64,000 bases of DNA, from NCBI GenBank assembly GCA_905221605.1, contig CAJNDS010002775.1, forward strand, positions 68,501-132,500, read 5' to 3'. Shown piece after piece: positions 63,434 through 64,000 of this stretch (the first letter of the stretch is position 1; every line of letters begins with the position of its first letter). The notes beneath the pieces are model-generated. The model was given only the letters and a program-made list of their open reading frames with translations. It was not told where the DNA came from and searched no databases. Position numbers and translations under genes: made by a program. This DNA comes from Symbiodinium natans (lineage: Eukaryota > Sar > Dinophyceae > Suessiales > Symbiodiniaceae).

Positions 63434-63445
63434 CGCGGGAAAAAG

Positions 63446-63471
63446 GTTTGGGGTTTAGGGTTTAGGGTTTA
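63446..63471. repeat. Interstitial telomere-like repeat (TTTAGGG)n
   Basis: Three heptamers right next to the PPGVPEEVGP exon. Confidence 0.82.
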
Positions 63472-63914
63472 ACAATCCTAGTCTGGCGAGAGCAGCAAAC
63501 GATCACAGCAGCAACCATAGCTGAAAACACACTGCGAGTAATAACAAGTGTTGTGCCGATGCTCGCAGTCATGTCCCAGTTTTCTCACCGGCGCACGACC
63601 CTCGTCGTGGTGCGTACCGCTGCCGACTGGTGATGGGAAGGCAAGAAGCAAGTGCAAGGAAAAATCCCCCCCTCCCCCCCGCCGAAAAAAGGACCTTGAT
63701 CAACCTTTCATCTATCCTTCAGTTTTCCTTTTTCTTTCCTTGGTAGCCCAGTAACCATATTACAATGAGGGCACCCTTTCTTGGGTTGGCTACTTTCGAT
63801 CAAGGAACGGGAAAAGGGTACCACTGCGCTACCAAGTTGTAGCAGCGAGCAAAGGACTAGCTGGTAGCAGCTCGAGCCTCCGAGCAAAGAGAGGACATGT
63901 TGTCAGGCCTCGCA

Positions 63915-63967
63915 GGTTTAGGGTTTAGGGTTTAGGGTTTAGGGTTTAGGGTTTAGGGTTTAGGGTT
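63915..63967. repeat. Interstitial telomere-like repeat (TTTAGGG)n
   Basis: Seven perfect heptamers followed by ordinary sequence, so not a chromosome end. Confidence 0.88.
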
Positions 63968-64000
63968 GCGCAAACAGCAAGTCTCACAATGGCAGCGGGA

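Noticed and set aside
63915-63967. Telomere repeat taken as a chromosome end
   Set aside because: Ordinary sequence follows, and similar blocks occur throughout the window in both orientations.
1-64000. tRNA, rRNA or SL RNA genes
   Set aside because: No cloverleaf, rRNA core or full-length leader sequence was recognised by eye; a covariance-model scan was not possible.

Overview
The window looks like nuclear DNA of a dinoflagellate. Coding sequence is split into many very short exons. The best joints need non-canonical GC and GA donors and AG|G acceptors. Interstitial (TTTAGGG)n blocks are common, and one retrotransposon LTR carries a spliced-leader-like stretch. No tRNA, rRNA, CRISPR array or bacterial-style operon was recognised. 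Exons were read by eye, mainly by comparing the two paralogous copies in the window, so most exon edges are approximate.

Layout: two head-to-tail copies of one large minus-strand gene fill most of the window. Copy A runs from about 19 kb (5' side) to the left edge. Copy B runs from about 63.4 kb down to a probable stop at 21.6 kb. The inferred protein order is: a long N-terminal region of unknown family; a TIR-like domain (SHYWGE, ICTFCNNQH, RRIWCIFEI); a NACHT-type NTPase (Walker A GPGGSGKT, Walker B LVLVLDGFDE, then VVLTSRP); a beta-rich module not recognised; a NACHT-associated helical/winged-helix region (TPLMANIL, YHLRMHEFLAA); and leucine-rich repeats. This is the layout of a NOD-like receptor. 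Copy B ends in a tandem array (about 22.0-35.8 kb) of roughly 1.7-2.2 kb units. Each unit carries two LRR exons, and these differ from unit to unit mostly at the exposed x positions of the LxLxx beta strand. Copy A has two apparent frame lesions and is probably a pseudogene, though one lesion lies in a homopolymer.

A nearly intact 11.8 kb Ty1/copia-type LTR retrotransposon (41.9-53.7 kb, minus strand) sits in the copy B intron between the Walker A and Walker B exons. Its 235-bp LTRs differ at one base. It encodes a coiled-coil Gag with a CCHC knuckle and a Pol with a CCCH finger, protease, integrase, RT and RNase H. Extra 5' reading frames include a HAD-like phosphatase fold. A short GGTGC...GCACC hairpin motif recurs about ten times along the element.

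The 18-21.6 kb stretch between the copies is low-complexity and telomere-repeat-rich, with only weak exon candidates. A 31-bp minisatellite lies at the same intron position in both copies.
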